Assembly: GCA_965216205.1 (NCBI GenBank)
Contig: OZ244139.1
Coordinates: 1,302,001-1,366,000, forward strand
Source of the DNA: CADEDH01 sp965216205
Lineage (GTDB): Bacteria; Actinomycetota; Acidimicrobiia; Acidimicrobiales; SZUA-35
DNA: 64,000 bases
Reading direction: 5' to 3'
Below the pieces are notes generated by a model. The model worked only from the letters and a program-made list of their open reading frames with translations, was not told the origin of the DNA and ran no database searches. This document shows positions 16,401 to 23,988 of this stretch, in pieces (position 1 is the first letter of the stretch; every line of letters starts with the position of its first letter). A program made the translations under genes and the position numbers.

Positions 16401-17543
16401 ATGCGCGTCGGCACCACGATCATCTGTCAGAACTACGGCGACTGGGATCGCTACGAGGCAGTGGAACGGGGCGAGACAGCCGAGAGCGCCCCGGCCGTAG
16501 CCGATCGGCAGATCTTCGCTGAGGAGGTGGGTCATGCCCTCCTGGCCGAGGAGCTCGGGTTCGACAGCGTCTGGACCATCGAGCACCACTTCACCCCGTA
16601 CACGATGGTGACCAATCCGATCCAGCTCCTCACCTACCTGGCTGGCAGGACGGAGCGGGTCGACCTGGGCACGATGGTGATCGTGCTGCCGTGGCACAAT
16701 CCGGTGCGCGTGGCGGAGGACATCGCCATGCTCGACGCCCTCCTGGGCGAGGGGCGGCAGGTCCTGGCCGGGGTTGGTCGAGGCCTCGGTCGGCGTGAGT
16801 ACGCCGGTATGGGCATCGAACAGGGCGAGGCCAGGGGTCGGTTCGACGAGGGGATCGAGATCATCCGGCAGCTGCTGAGCACGGGCGAGTGCACGTTCTC
16901 GGGCGAGCACTTCTCCGTCGACCAGGTCCGGCTGCGGCCACAGCCCGGCCGTGATCTGTCCGACTCGCTCCTCTGTGCCGCCGGCTCTCCAGAGACGATG
17001 GCGGTGGTGGCGAAGCTCGACATCAAGCCGCTGATCATCCCCACGGCCCAGGTTCGGATCGCCCTCGGCGGGGCCCAGAACTACATGCGATTGCGAGACG
17101 ACGCCGGGCTGGCGCCGGTCCGGACGAAGATGGCGATGTGGACCTATTGCGGTGAGACCGAAGCAGCGGCCGAGGCCGCAGCGGAGAAGTACATGCTCGA
17201 GTACACCGACTCGGCGCTCCGCCACTACGAGCTGGGCGGGTCGCACTTCGACGACATGAAGGGCTACAAGGGTTACGCCAAGATGGCCGAGATCATCCGC
17301 AAGGACGACACCGGCTGGCGCCGTTCCGTCGTCGACGGTCATCCGTGGGGAACCCCCGACCAGCTCATCGAGAAGGTGAAGCAGGTCGCGGCCGACTTCG
17401 GGACCTCGGAGATCTCGTTCGTGTTCCGCTACGGCTCGATGCCTCAGGCCGAGGCCGAGGCGAGCATGCGCCTCTTCGCCAAGGAGGTGCTCCCGGCCCT
17501 GCACGAGCTGGAGACCGAGCCGATGGAGCTGGTCGCCCACTGA
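16401..17543 (+). CDS. LLM-class flavin-dependent oxidoreductase
   Basis: A 380-residue TIM-barrel protein of the bacterial luciferase-like family. The N-terminal part has FDSVWTIEHHFTPY, the typical W-x-E-HH motif, then the VDLGTMVIVLPWHNPVRVAED strand and helix, and LAGVGRGLGRREYAGMG, which binds the flavin phosphate. These enzymes use FMNH2 or F420 to oxidise small organic molecules. The length and the C-terminal SEISFVFRYGSMP resemble the alkanal or nitrilotriacetate monooxygenase-like branch; substrate and cofactor cannot be settled here. GGAGG precedes ATG 16401. It converges with the interrupted amidohydrolase at 17582. Confidence 0.85.
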   Translation: MRVGTTIICQNYGDWDRYEAVERGETAESAPAVADRQIFAEEVGHALLAEELGFDSVWTIEHHFTPYTMVTNPIQLLTYLAGRTERVDLGTMVIVLPWHNPVRVAEDIAMLDALLGEGRQVLAGVGRGLGRREYAGMGIEQGEARGRFDEGIEIIRQLLSTGECTFSGEHFSVDQVRLRPQPGRDLSDSLLCAAGSPETMAVVAKLDIKPLIIPTAQVRIALGGAQNYMRLRDDAGLAPVRTKMAMWTYCGETEAAAEAAAEKYMLEYTDSALRHYELGGSHFDDMKGYKGYAKMAEIIRKDDTGWRRSVVDGHPWGTPDQLIEKVKQVAADFGTSEISFVFRYGSMPQAEAEASMRLFAKEVLPALHELETEPMELVAH

Positions 17544-17581
17544 GCGAGATCCTGCGACGAGGCCGGCGTCGCCGCCGTACC

Positions 17582-18811
17582 TCAGAGCTTGATGAGCGCG
17601 GCGGTGTTGTCTCTGAGGACGGCGCGTAGCTCGGCATCGCTCAGGTCGGGCATGAGCTGGGCGAGGTCGGCGGGCGATGTCGTGCCCTCCGGGTGGGGCC
17701 AGTCCGAACCGCCGAGGACGTTCTCGATGCCGATGGCCGCCGCCAGCGGTTGCACCTTCTCCTCGGGGAACGGGTTGACCTTGATGTGACGTCGGAACAC
17801 CTCGCTGGGCCGGTCGGCGATGGGACCGAACAGCCAGTCCCTCGGCCCGGTCATCCTCACCGCTCGGTCCATCTTCCGCAGCAGGCTGGGTACCCAGTCC
17901 CCACCGTGCTCGATGCTGGCCACCGACAGGTCGGGAAAGCGCCCGAACAGGTTGTGGAGGATGAGGGCGGCCAGGGTGTCGGTGATGGTGCGCTCGGTGA
18001 AGCTGGTGAGCCGCTGGAACGGGCTCAACCGGTGACTCGGCGGGTTCGGCCGTTCACCCCACAGGGCGGAGTAGAACTCGGTCAGACCGGGGTTGCCGAG
18101 ATGGAACAGGACCGGCACTGCCGCCTCCTGGCAGCGGGCCCAGAACGGATCGTGACTCGGGTCGGCGGGGGATCGACCGGGGATGGGACCGGCCTTGAGG
18201 TAGATCGCCTTTGCGCCAGCATCCAGCACCCGATCGAGCTCGGCGACGGCCAAGTCGATGTCGAGCAGAGAGAGAAGCGGCACACCGATCGTCCGCCCGT
18301 TCTGGCCGTAGGTCCAGTCCTCCTCCAGCCATCGGTTGAACGAGCGCAGGTTGGCGAACAGCGCCGGGGCGTCGTGACGGAGCTCGTGCTCGACACCGAC
18401 GGCGAGGGTCGGGAAGAGCTACGCCGCCTCGACGCCCTGGGCGTCCATCAGCTCCAACCGTTGTGTCCGATCCTGTGAGGCCGGGATGTCGTCGGCCGAG
18501 ATCAGGCCCTGGGCCAGCAGTGCGTCCCCCTTGCCCGACGCTCCCTGGAAGTAGGTCTGCAGCGCGCCGGGTCGACCGGTTGCGTCCGACGGTGTCGCGG
18601 TGAAGTACTTCAGGCGCTCGTCGCCGATGTGAACCGTCCCGTACGGTCGTCGACCGTCGGTGTCCTGCTCGGCGCCATCCGGATCGGGGGCGGGTCGGCG
18701 GATGTTGATCGCCCGGTCGCTGAAGCGCGCCTCCATGTGTCGGGTGAAGCAATCGTCGGGCTCGTAGTAGTGGTTGTCGGCGTCGACGATGGCGAAGTCG
18801 AGATCTGTCAT
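17582..18811 (-). pseudogene. Amidohydrolase interrupted by one in-frame TAG
   Basis: From ATG 18811 (after a GGAGAAGGGGAG ribosome site) the frame is that of an amidohydrolase-2 family protein of about 409 residues: VDADNHYYEPDD near the start, then VLFHLGNPG, SIEHGGDWVPSLLRKMDR and VLGGSDWPHPEG with the C-terminal metal-site aspartate. A single TAG at 18419-18421 interrupts it between GVEAA and LFPTLAVGVEHE, with no change of frame on either side. One point mutation (for example TAC or TGG to TAG) would explain it. Otherwise the protein is full length, so the lesion is very recent, a sequencing error, or read through. Its ATG overlaps the stop of the cysteine hydrolase gene (ATGA), so the two form an operon. 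Confidence 0.8.
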
Positions 18812-19524
18812 CGGCTCCCCTTCTCCCCCGAGTCGAGCGTACAACGACCGGCCAACTCGGCGCAGGCCTCGTCGGTGGCGATGACGTCGCCGAAGACCGA
18901 TGCGAACGTCGTCAACGCGGCGACGTGGGCCTCGTCGGTGTGGGCCGCGTTGGCGTCATCGACGAGCGTGGCGCGGTAGTCGAGCATCATGGCGTCACGG
19001 GCCGTGGAGTCACAGCAGACGTTGGTCATCGTCCCGGTGATGAGCACGGTGTCGATCCCGCGCTCCCGAAGCTCGGCGTGCAGGCTCGAGGCGCCGGGAG
19101 CGAAGGCGCTGAACCGATCCTTGGACACGGTGAGGTCGCCGCTCTCGATCTCCAGATCAGCGTGGAACCGGTGCCCCCAGCTCCCCGCCACGAGCCCGGC
19201 CCGGACCTCCCGCTCACGGTCCGCCGAGATGAAGTTCCCGAAGAACATCGGCCACGCACCTCGCCCCTCGTGGGTGAACGTCGAGTAGATCCACACGACG
19301 GTCCCGCGGGCATCCCGCGTCGCTGCCGCCAACCGGTTGATGTTGGCGATGATTCCCTCAGCGGTCGCCACCCGGCTCAGACCACCCTCGGCCACGAAAT
19401 GGTTCTGCATGTCGACCACGAGCAGTGCAGTCGTGGCAGGGTCGTAGTGCTCGTGGGCTCGGGCCCGGCCGCGCCGCTCGGCGATCATCGACCGGACAGA
19501 GTCCGGAACCGTCACGGGGTGCAT
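18808..19524 (-). CDS. Isochorismatase-like cysteine hydrolase
   Basis: A 238-residue protein with the catalytic triad of the family: Asp38 in LLVVDMQN, Lys135 in TVSKDRFSAF and Cys170 in TNVCCDSTARDA. Members hydrolyse amides such as N-carbamoylsarcosine, ureidoacrylate or nicotinamide, or vinyl ethers such as isochorismate. The longer N-terminal extension and the coupling to an amidohydrolase suggest amide catabolism. Its start at ATG 19524 lies two bases from the start of the divergent gene at 19527, leaving no room for a promoter between the two coding regions. Confidence 0.88.
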   Translation of the reverse strand: MHPVTVPDSVRSMIAERRGRARAHEHYDPATTALLVVDMQNHFVAEGGLSRVATAEGIIANINRLAAATRDARGTVVWIYSTFTHEGRGAWPMFFGNFISADREREVRAGLVAGSWGHRFHADLEIESGDLTVSKDRFSAFAPGASSLHAELRERGIDTVLITGTMTNVCCDSTARDAMMLDYRATLVDDANAAHTDEAHVAALTTFASVFGDVIATDEACAELAGRCTLDSGEKGSR

Positions 19525-19526
19525 CG

Positions 19527-20162
19527 GTGAAGTCTCGCGTATCGATCGGCTATCAGGTCGACTTCCCTCCCTTCATGCAGGTGGGCGACCCACCGACGGG
19601 ACTGTTGATCGACGCGCTCTCGCCCGGGGTCGAGGCCCTGCAGGGAACCGGTGTGATAGTGGACTGGGTGCCGCTGACGCTCGCCGACCAGGTGCCTGCG
19701 CTGACCGCGGGACGAGTCGACCTCCTCGCCGGGCTCGGCGTGACGGCCGAACGCGCTCGAGCCATCGTGTTCGGGGAGACACTGGTGCGCACCGGCGGCG
19801 CACTCTTCGTCCGTCGGGCCGCAGGCTCCCCGCCAAGTCCGGGTGCCAACCCCAACCCTGTGCGACGCATCGTCACCCCATCATCCGGTCCGCTCCGGGA
19901 ACCGACCCGCGCGGCGTTCCCCGACTGCGGGTTGCTCGACGCCGACGACTACCCCGACGCGCTGGCCCAGGTGCTCGCCGGTCGTGCCGACGCCGCAGCG
20001 TTGAACCGCCACGTCGGCATGGCGGTGGCGGAACGCCAGTACCCCGGGCAGTTCGAGCTCCCACAGGAGCCGTTCGCCGTGATCGAGCTCGCCCCGGCGT
20101 ACGCACCCGACCATGACGGCGACCTGAAACGGCTGCTCGACGAGCACTCGCGTCGCCCCTGA
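19527..20162 (+). CDS. Family 3 solute-binding-like protein without a signal peptide
   Basis: A 211-residue protein starting at GTG 19527. It has the fold signature of family 3 periplasmic binding proteins: IGYQVDFPPFMQV, GLLIDAL, VDLLAGLGVTAERARAIVFGETLV, and a second lobe with ADAAALNRHVGMAV. No signal peptide or lipobox is present, so it may act in the cytoplasm, or the real start may lie upstream within the divergent gene (an open frame extends to 19425). The length is slightly below that of normal binding proteins. No transporter genes are adjacent. Its ligand is probably polar or amino-acid-like by family, with low certainty. Confidence 0.6.
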   Translation: MKSRVSIGYQVDFPPFMQVGDPPTGLLIDALSPGVEALQGTGVIVDWVPLTLADQVPALTAGRVDLLAGLGVTAERARAIVFGETLVRTGGALFVRRAAGSPPSPGANPNPVRRIVTPSSGPLREPTRAAFPDCGLLDADDYPDALAQVLAGRADAAALNRHVGMAVAERQYPGQFELPQEPFAVIELAPAYAPDHDGDLKRLLDEHSRRP

Positions 20163-20241
20163 GACCGTCTCGGTCGAACTGGGGCCTCGCCCGCCGCATC
20201 TGGGAGGATGGTGCGGCACCGGGTGAACCACAGGGGGGACC

Positions 20242-21453
20242 ATGCCCACAGAGGCGATGCTGGCCGGCTACCGCATCCTCGATCTGTCGCAGTACCTGGC
20301 GGGCCCGATGATCACCCGGCTGCTGGCCGAGATGGGTCCCGAGATCGTCAAGGTGGAGTTGGCTCCCGGCGGAGATCCGAGCCGCCACCTCGCCTACATC
20401 GTCGACGGGCGCAGCAGCGTCTATGTCCAATCCAACCGCGGCAAGAAGAGCGTCTGCGTCGACTGGAACACCGACGAGGGCCTGGCGGTGATCCGGGATC
20501 TGGTGGGCGAGGTCGATGTGGTCATCGAGAACTTCGCCAACGGCGTGCTGGCGCGACGCAACCTCCACTACGACGCGCTCCGCGAGATCAAGCCCGACCT
20601 CGTCATGGTGTCGATCTCCGCCTACGGGGAGACGAGCCCGTGGGCCGGCCGTCCCGGGTTCGACGGCGTGATCCAGGCCACCTCCGGTCTCATGCACATG
20701 ACCGGTGACCCGGACGGCCCGCCCTCCATGGTGGGGTTCGCCATCGCCGACAACTCCACTGCAGTCCACGGTTTCGCTGCGCTCGGCTACGCGCTGCTGC
20801 ACCGCGAGCGGACCGGCGAGGGTCAGCACATCGACATCGCCATGGCCGACGTCATGTTCCACCTGCAGGACCAACTCTCGCAGCACTCGGCCTCGCAGGG
20901 AGCGTTCCATCCGAACCGGGTAGGCCGACACCATCCGCTCTACTGCCCCATCGGCACCTACGAGCTGATCGACGGCTACGGCTTCCTGCTCGTCCTGCAG
21001 CGCCAGTGGGCGAACCTGACCGAGGCGATGGGGCGACCCGATCTCACCGACGATCCCCGCTTCGCCGACGCCGAGGCTCGAGTGGCACATGCGAACGAGC
21101 TCATCCCGATCATCCAGGACTGGTTTCTGACCTTCGAGTCCTCCGCCGCTGCGGTCGAGCACTGCGAGCGCCACCGGGTGCCCTTCGGCATGGTGATGGA
21201 GCCGATCGACGCCATCGGCCACCCCCACTTCGAGGCCCGCAACATGGTCCGACGGGTCGACGATCCCTTCATCGAGGGCCTGATGGTGCCGGGGACACCG
21301 TTCAAGTTCTCGGCCCAGCCCGAACGGACGGCCGACCCGGCGCCCCTGCTGGGTGAGCACAACCGCGAAGTCCTGGCGGAGCTGCTCGGCTACAGCGAGG
21401 ACCGCATCGCCGACCTGGAGCGATCCCAGGTACTCCACTCCGGCGACCGCTGA
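20242..21453 (+). CDS. Family III CoA-transferase (CaiB/BaiF type)
   Basis: A 403-residue protein of typical single-domain family III CoA-transferase length. The N-terminal ILDLSQYLAGPMITRLLAEMG and VIENFANG segments are diagnostic, and Asp170 in GFAIADNSTAVHG aligns with the aspartate that forms the acyl anhydride and aspartyl-CoA intermediates in formyl-CoA transferase. It moves CoA between carboxylic acids, activating a substrate without ATP. An AGGGGGGA site precedes ATG 20242. The DUF35-thiolase pair follows after 105 nt, so it may supply or recycle CoA esters for that pathway. Confidence 0.88.
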   Translation: MPTEAMLAGYRILDLSQYLAGPMITRLLAEMGPEIVKVELAPGGDPSRHLAYIVDGRSSVYVQSNRGKKSVCVDWNTDEGLAVIRDLVGEVDVVIENFANGVLARRNLHYDALREIKPDLVMVSISAYGETSPWAGRPGFDGVIQATSGLMHMTGDPDGPPSMVGFAIADNSTAVHGFAALGYALLHRERTGEGQHIDIAMADVMFHLQDQLSQHSASQGAFHPNRVGRHHPLYCPIGTYELIDGYGFLLVLQRQWANLTEAMGRPDLTDDPRFADAEARVAHANELIPIIQDWFLTFESSAAAVEHCERHRVPFGMVMEPIDAIGHPHFEARNMVRRVDDPFIEGLMVPGTPFKFSAQPERTADPAPLLGEHNREVLAELLGYSEDRIADLERSQVLHSGDR

Positions 21454-21532
21454 CCCTCGGGCGGCGACCGCTGACCGCCGACCGTTGAGTGAACAGCGGT
21501 TCGACCACGGCGTGGCGCGAGCTTCGCACAGA

Positions 21533-21551
21533 AAACTAGCTGTGTTAGCTT
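21533..21551. promoter_or_regulatory. Candidate TetR operator overlapping a leaderless promoter
   Basis: AAACTAGCTGTGTTAGCTT is an imperfect 19-bp palindrome (12 of 19 symmetric). It shares 13 of 19 positions, including AAACT and TTAG, with the palindrome between the TetR gene and the acyl-CoA ligase at 23939. Its right half contains the -10 box TAGCTT (21546-21551), 7 nt before GTG 21559, so a bound repressor would block transcription. Confidence 0.5.
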
Positions 21552-21558
21552 TCGAGGG

Positions 21559-22035
21559 GTGACGATGGACTTCGGGTGGCCCGACGCACCGATCACCGGC
21601 GGGATCAACGCCGACGACGGCTTCTGGGAAGGGCTCGACGACGGCGAGCTCCGGATGCCACGCTGCGGCGACTGCCGAGCGTGGCGGTGGCCGGCGAACT
21701 GGCGTTGCGCCGAGTGCGGGAGCTGGGACCAGGAGTGGGTCGTGGTCGAGCCGGCCGGCACCGTCTACTCGTGGACACGTTCGTGGATGGCGTTCGACCG
21801 CACCACCGCTCGCGGCCCTGACGTGCCCTACGTGGTGATCCTCGCCGAGATCCCCGGCGCCGGTGACGCCCGGGTGCTCGGCGTCCTGCAGGGCGATGAG
21901 CAGCGCCTCGAGATCGGGGCACCGGTCGCCGCTCGGGTGCTGCCGGCCGATGCGCGCTCGCTCGGCTACCCGAGCGTCGGTTGGGAATTGGTCCCGCCGG
22001 CGACGACACCGACGACGACACCAGGATCCGGCTGA
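21559..22035 (+). CDS. DUF35 OB-fold/zinc-ribbon protein (thiolase partner)
   Basis: A 158-residue protein. Residues 31-56 form a rubredoxin-like zinc ribbon with Cys36, Cys39, Cys50 and Cys53 (RCGDC and RCAEC). An OB fold follows with the family strands GTVYSWTRSW, VPYVVILAEI and RVLGVL. DUF35 proteins form complexes with thiolase-like partners, for example ChsH2 with the Ltp2 aldolase in steroid side-chain degradation. GTG 21559 is preceded by a -10 box and no ribosome site. The thiolase-like gene follows after one base, strongly supporting a complex. A short Thr-Pro-rich tail ends the protein. Confidence 0.85.
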   Translation: MTMDFGWPDAPITGGINADDGFWEGLDDGELRMPRCGDCRAWRWPANWRCAECGSWDQEWVVVEPAGTVYSWTRSWMAFDRTTARGPDVPYVVILAEIPGAGDARVLGVLQGDEQRLEIGAPVAARVLPADARSLGYPSVGWELVPPATTPTTTPGSG

Positions 22036-22036
22036 C

Positions 22037-23206
22037 GTGACGACGAGCGCAGTTCGCGGCGCAACGGCGGTGGTCGGCATCGGGCAGACCCCGCACCACA
22101 AGCGGGGGACCTCGCCCGACCCCGAGATGAAGCTGTGCCTCCGAGCGATCGTCGCCGCTTGCGAGGACGCCGGCATCGCGCCCGCCGACATCGACGGGTT
22201 CGTCTCGTATGGCTCCGAGCGAAACGAGGGGCAGAAGCTGATGGCCGCGCTCGGTACCCGCGACCTCCGATTCGCCTCGCTGGCGTGGGGCCACGGCGGG
22301 GCGAGCGCCGGAGCGATCGGCCTCGCCGCCACCGCGATCGTGGCCGGCCAGGCCGACATCGTCGTCGTCTACCGGGCGATCGCCGAGTCGCGGGGCCAAC
22401 GCCTGCGGGTGGCGGTCGCCCAGGACGACACCGCGGCCCAGTACCTGGTCAACGGCATGGACGCCCCGGCGCAGATCTGCGCCATGCGAACCCAGCGACT
22501 GCTCGAGGCCGAGGGGGTGCCGGCATCGACGATGCAGGCGATGGCGATGGCGTCGTACCACCACGCCCAGAACAATCCCGACGCCTACGCCTACGGCAGC
22601 CCGCTCGACGCCGAGACCTACGTGCACTCCCGCTGGATATCCGAGCCGTTCCACCTCTTCGACTGCTCACGGGAAAACGACGGGGCGGCAGCAGTCGTCC
22701 TCGTCGGCGCCGATCGGGCCCCCGATCTGGCCGAAACCCCTGCGTATGTGCTTTCAGCGCCGATGGGGGCCGGCGCTGGCTGGGGTGCGCTCGAGGAGAA
22801 CCACGAGCCGTACGCGTCGTCGGGCTTCGGCAGCGTGGCCCGGCGTCTGTGGGACGAGTCGGGCTATGGACCCAGCGAGGTCGACGTCGTCCAGGTCTAC
22901 GAGAACATGACGGGGCCGGGCGTCGCGGCCCTGATCGATCACGGGTTCTGCACGGCGGAGACCGCCGGTGACGTGCTCACGTTCGAGAACCTGATCGCCC
23001 CTGGCGGTGGGCTTCCGGTGAACACCTCCGGCGGCAATCTGGCCGAGGGCTTCATCCACGGCATGGGACTGGTTCCCGAGGCGGTTCGCCAGATCCGGGG
23101 AACCTCCACCAACCAGGTGCCGGGGGCCGGGCTGTCGCTGGTCACCGGGGGCCCGGCCGACACGCTGCTGTCCTCGGCGTTGTTCGGAACAGCGGCGACA
23201 CGGTGA
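22037..23206 (+). CDS. Thiolase-fold protein without nucleophilic Cys (Ltp2-like)
   Basis: A 389-residue thiolase-superfamily protein of the lipid-transfer/SCP2-thiolase type. The position of the thiolase nucleophilic cysteine is occupied by SLAWGHGGASAGAIGLA, with no Cys. The C-terminal VDVVQVYENMTGPG and NTSGGNLAEGFIHGMG motifs are conserved, including the His of the NxxGGxxAxGH-like region. This is typical of DUF35-partnered proteins such as Ltp2, a retro-aldolase cleaving beta-hydroxyacyl-CoA, rather than of true thiolases. Start GTG 22037 follows the DUF35 stop by one base. I infer a retro-aldol cleavage step in catabolism of a branched or cyclic acyl-CoA. Confidence 0.82.
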   Translation: MTTSAVRGATAVVGIGQTPHHKRGTSPDPEMKLCLRAIVAACEDAGIAPADIDGFVSYGSERNEGQKLMAALGTRDLRFASLAWGHGGASAGAIGLAATAIVAGQADIVVVYRAIAESRGQRLRVAVAQDDTAAQYLVNGMDAPAQICAMRTQRLLEAEGVPASTMQAMAMASYHHAQNNPDAYAYGSPLDAETYVHSRWISEPFHLFDCSRENDGAAAVVLVGADRAPDLAETPAYVLSAPMGAGAGWGALEENHEPYASSGFGSVARRLWDESGYGPSEVDVVQVYENMTGPGVAALIDHGFCTAETAGDVLTFENLIAPGGGLPVNTSGGNLAEGFIHGMGLVPEAVRQIRGTSTNQVPGAGLSLVTGGPADTLLSSALFGTAATR

Positions 23207-23260
23207 CGCCGGCCGCGCTCCGGGGACGAGGACCGAGCAGACCCATGGTCGATGATCCGG

Positions 23261-23878
23261 TCAGAGGAATCGATGGTCGATGCCGTCGAGGAACACGTTG
23301 ACCGCCTCGACGAAGAGCGCCTCCCGATCGCGTCCGTTGGCGGTCAGCGAGGCGCTGTAGGCGGGCCACTCGTCGGCCGACACCGCCTGGCGCTCGGAGG
23401 TGTTCGACACCAGTTCGGCCGCGTCCGCCACGATCAGGCCGAACGTCAGCTTCTCGAGTCCCCGGAGGGCCACGGCGACGTCGGCCACCGCCACGCCGGC
23501 GCTCATCAGCAGCCCGCTGCCGCGGTCGTGGGCGGGGAAGATCAGGCTCCGAGGGAAGTGCTGGGTCAGGAGGGGAGCGGTCCGCGGGCGACGGAGTACG
23601 TGCCGATGGGTGTTGACGCACAGCTCCTCGAACCACAAGCGCCACCGCTCCGGCACTGGAACCGGCGGCAGCGGGATGTCGGCCAGGAGCGCCCGGGTGA
23701 TCGCGGTGAGCACGTCGGACTTGTCGGCGAAGTGATTGTAGAGCGAGGGCGCTCGCACCCCGAGCGCAGTGGCCAGGCGCTCGAGGGTCAACCCGTCGAT
23801 GCCGTCCTCCTCGACGATCCGGAGCCCCGCCGCTCCGACACCGTCGCGCGAGATCAGCGGCTGGCGGGGCCGGGCCAC
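23261..23878 (-). CDS. TetR-family repressor
   Basis: A 205-residue regulator. The N-terminal helix-turn-helix is clear (LTLERLATALGVRAPSLYNHFADKSDVLTAI, about 30-60). The C-terminal part resembles TetR_C ligand-binding domains with a helical, hydrophobic pocket. It begins at GTG 23878 and is divergent from the acyl-CoA ligase; a 19-bp palindrome lies between them. A related palindrome overlaps the promoter of the DUF35-thiolase pair. The simplest model is repression of both units until an acyl-CoA pathway intermediate binds; the ligand is inferred from context. Confidence 0.88.
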   Translation of the reverse strand: MARPRQPLISRDGVGAAGLRIVEEDGIDGLTLERLATALGVRAPSLYNHFADKSDVLTAITRALLADIPLPPVPVPERWRLWFEELCVNTHRHVLRRPRTAPLLTQHFPRSLIFPAHDRGSGLLMSAGVAVADVAVALRGLEKLTFGLIVADAAELVSNTSERQAVSADEWPAYSASLTANGRDREALFVEAVNVFLDGIDHRFL

Positions 23879-23938
23879 GGGGGCGATGCAGTCGTCGATC
23901 GGTGGGCCATCGCGGCGCCGCTTGCTGGCACAGCACCA

Positions 23939-23957
23939 AAACTCATAGTCTTAGTTT
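23939..23957. promoter_or_regulatory. Candidate TetR operator (AAACT...AGTTT)
   Basis: AAACTCATAGTCTTAGTTT is symmetric at 14 of 19 positions with perfect 5-bp outer arms. It is the most AT-rich stretch of the gap between the TetR gene and the acyl-CoA ligase, 32 nt before the ligase ATG and 61 nt before the TetR start. Its position and similarity to the site at 21533 support a shared repressor. Confidence 0.6.
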
Positions 23958-23988
23958 ATTCCAAGCTCGTGGACCGGAGGAAGCATCG

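Noticed and set aside
18419..18421. Programmed amber recoding (pyrrolysine-like)
   Set aside because: TAG ends several intact genes and no recoding machinery is in the window; a point mutation or sequence error is simpler.
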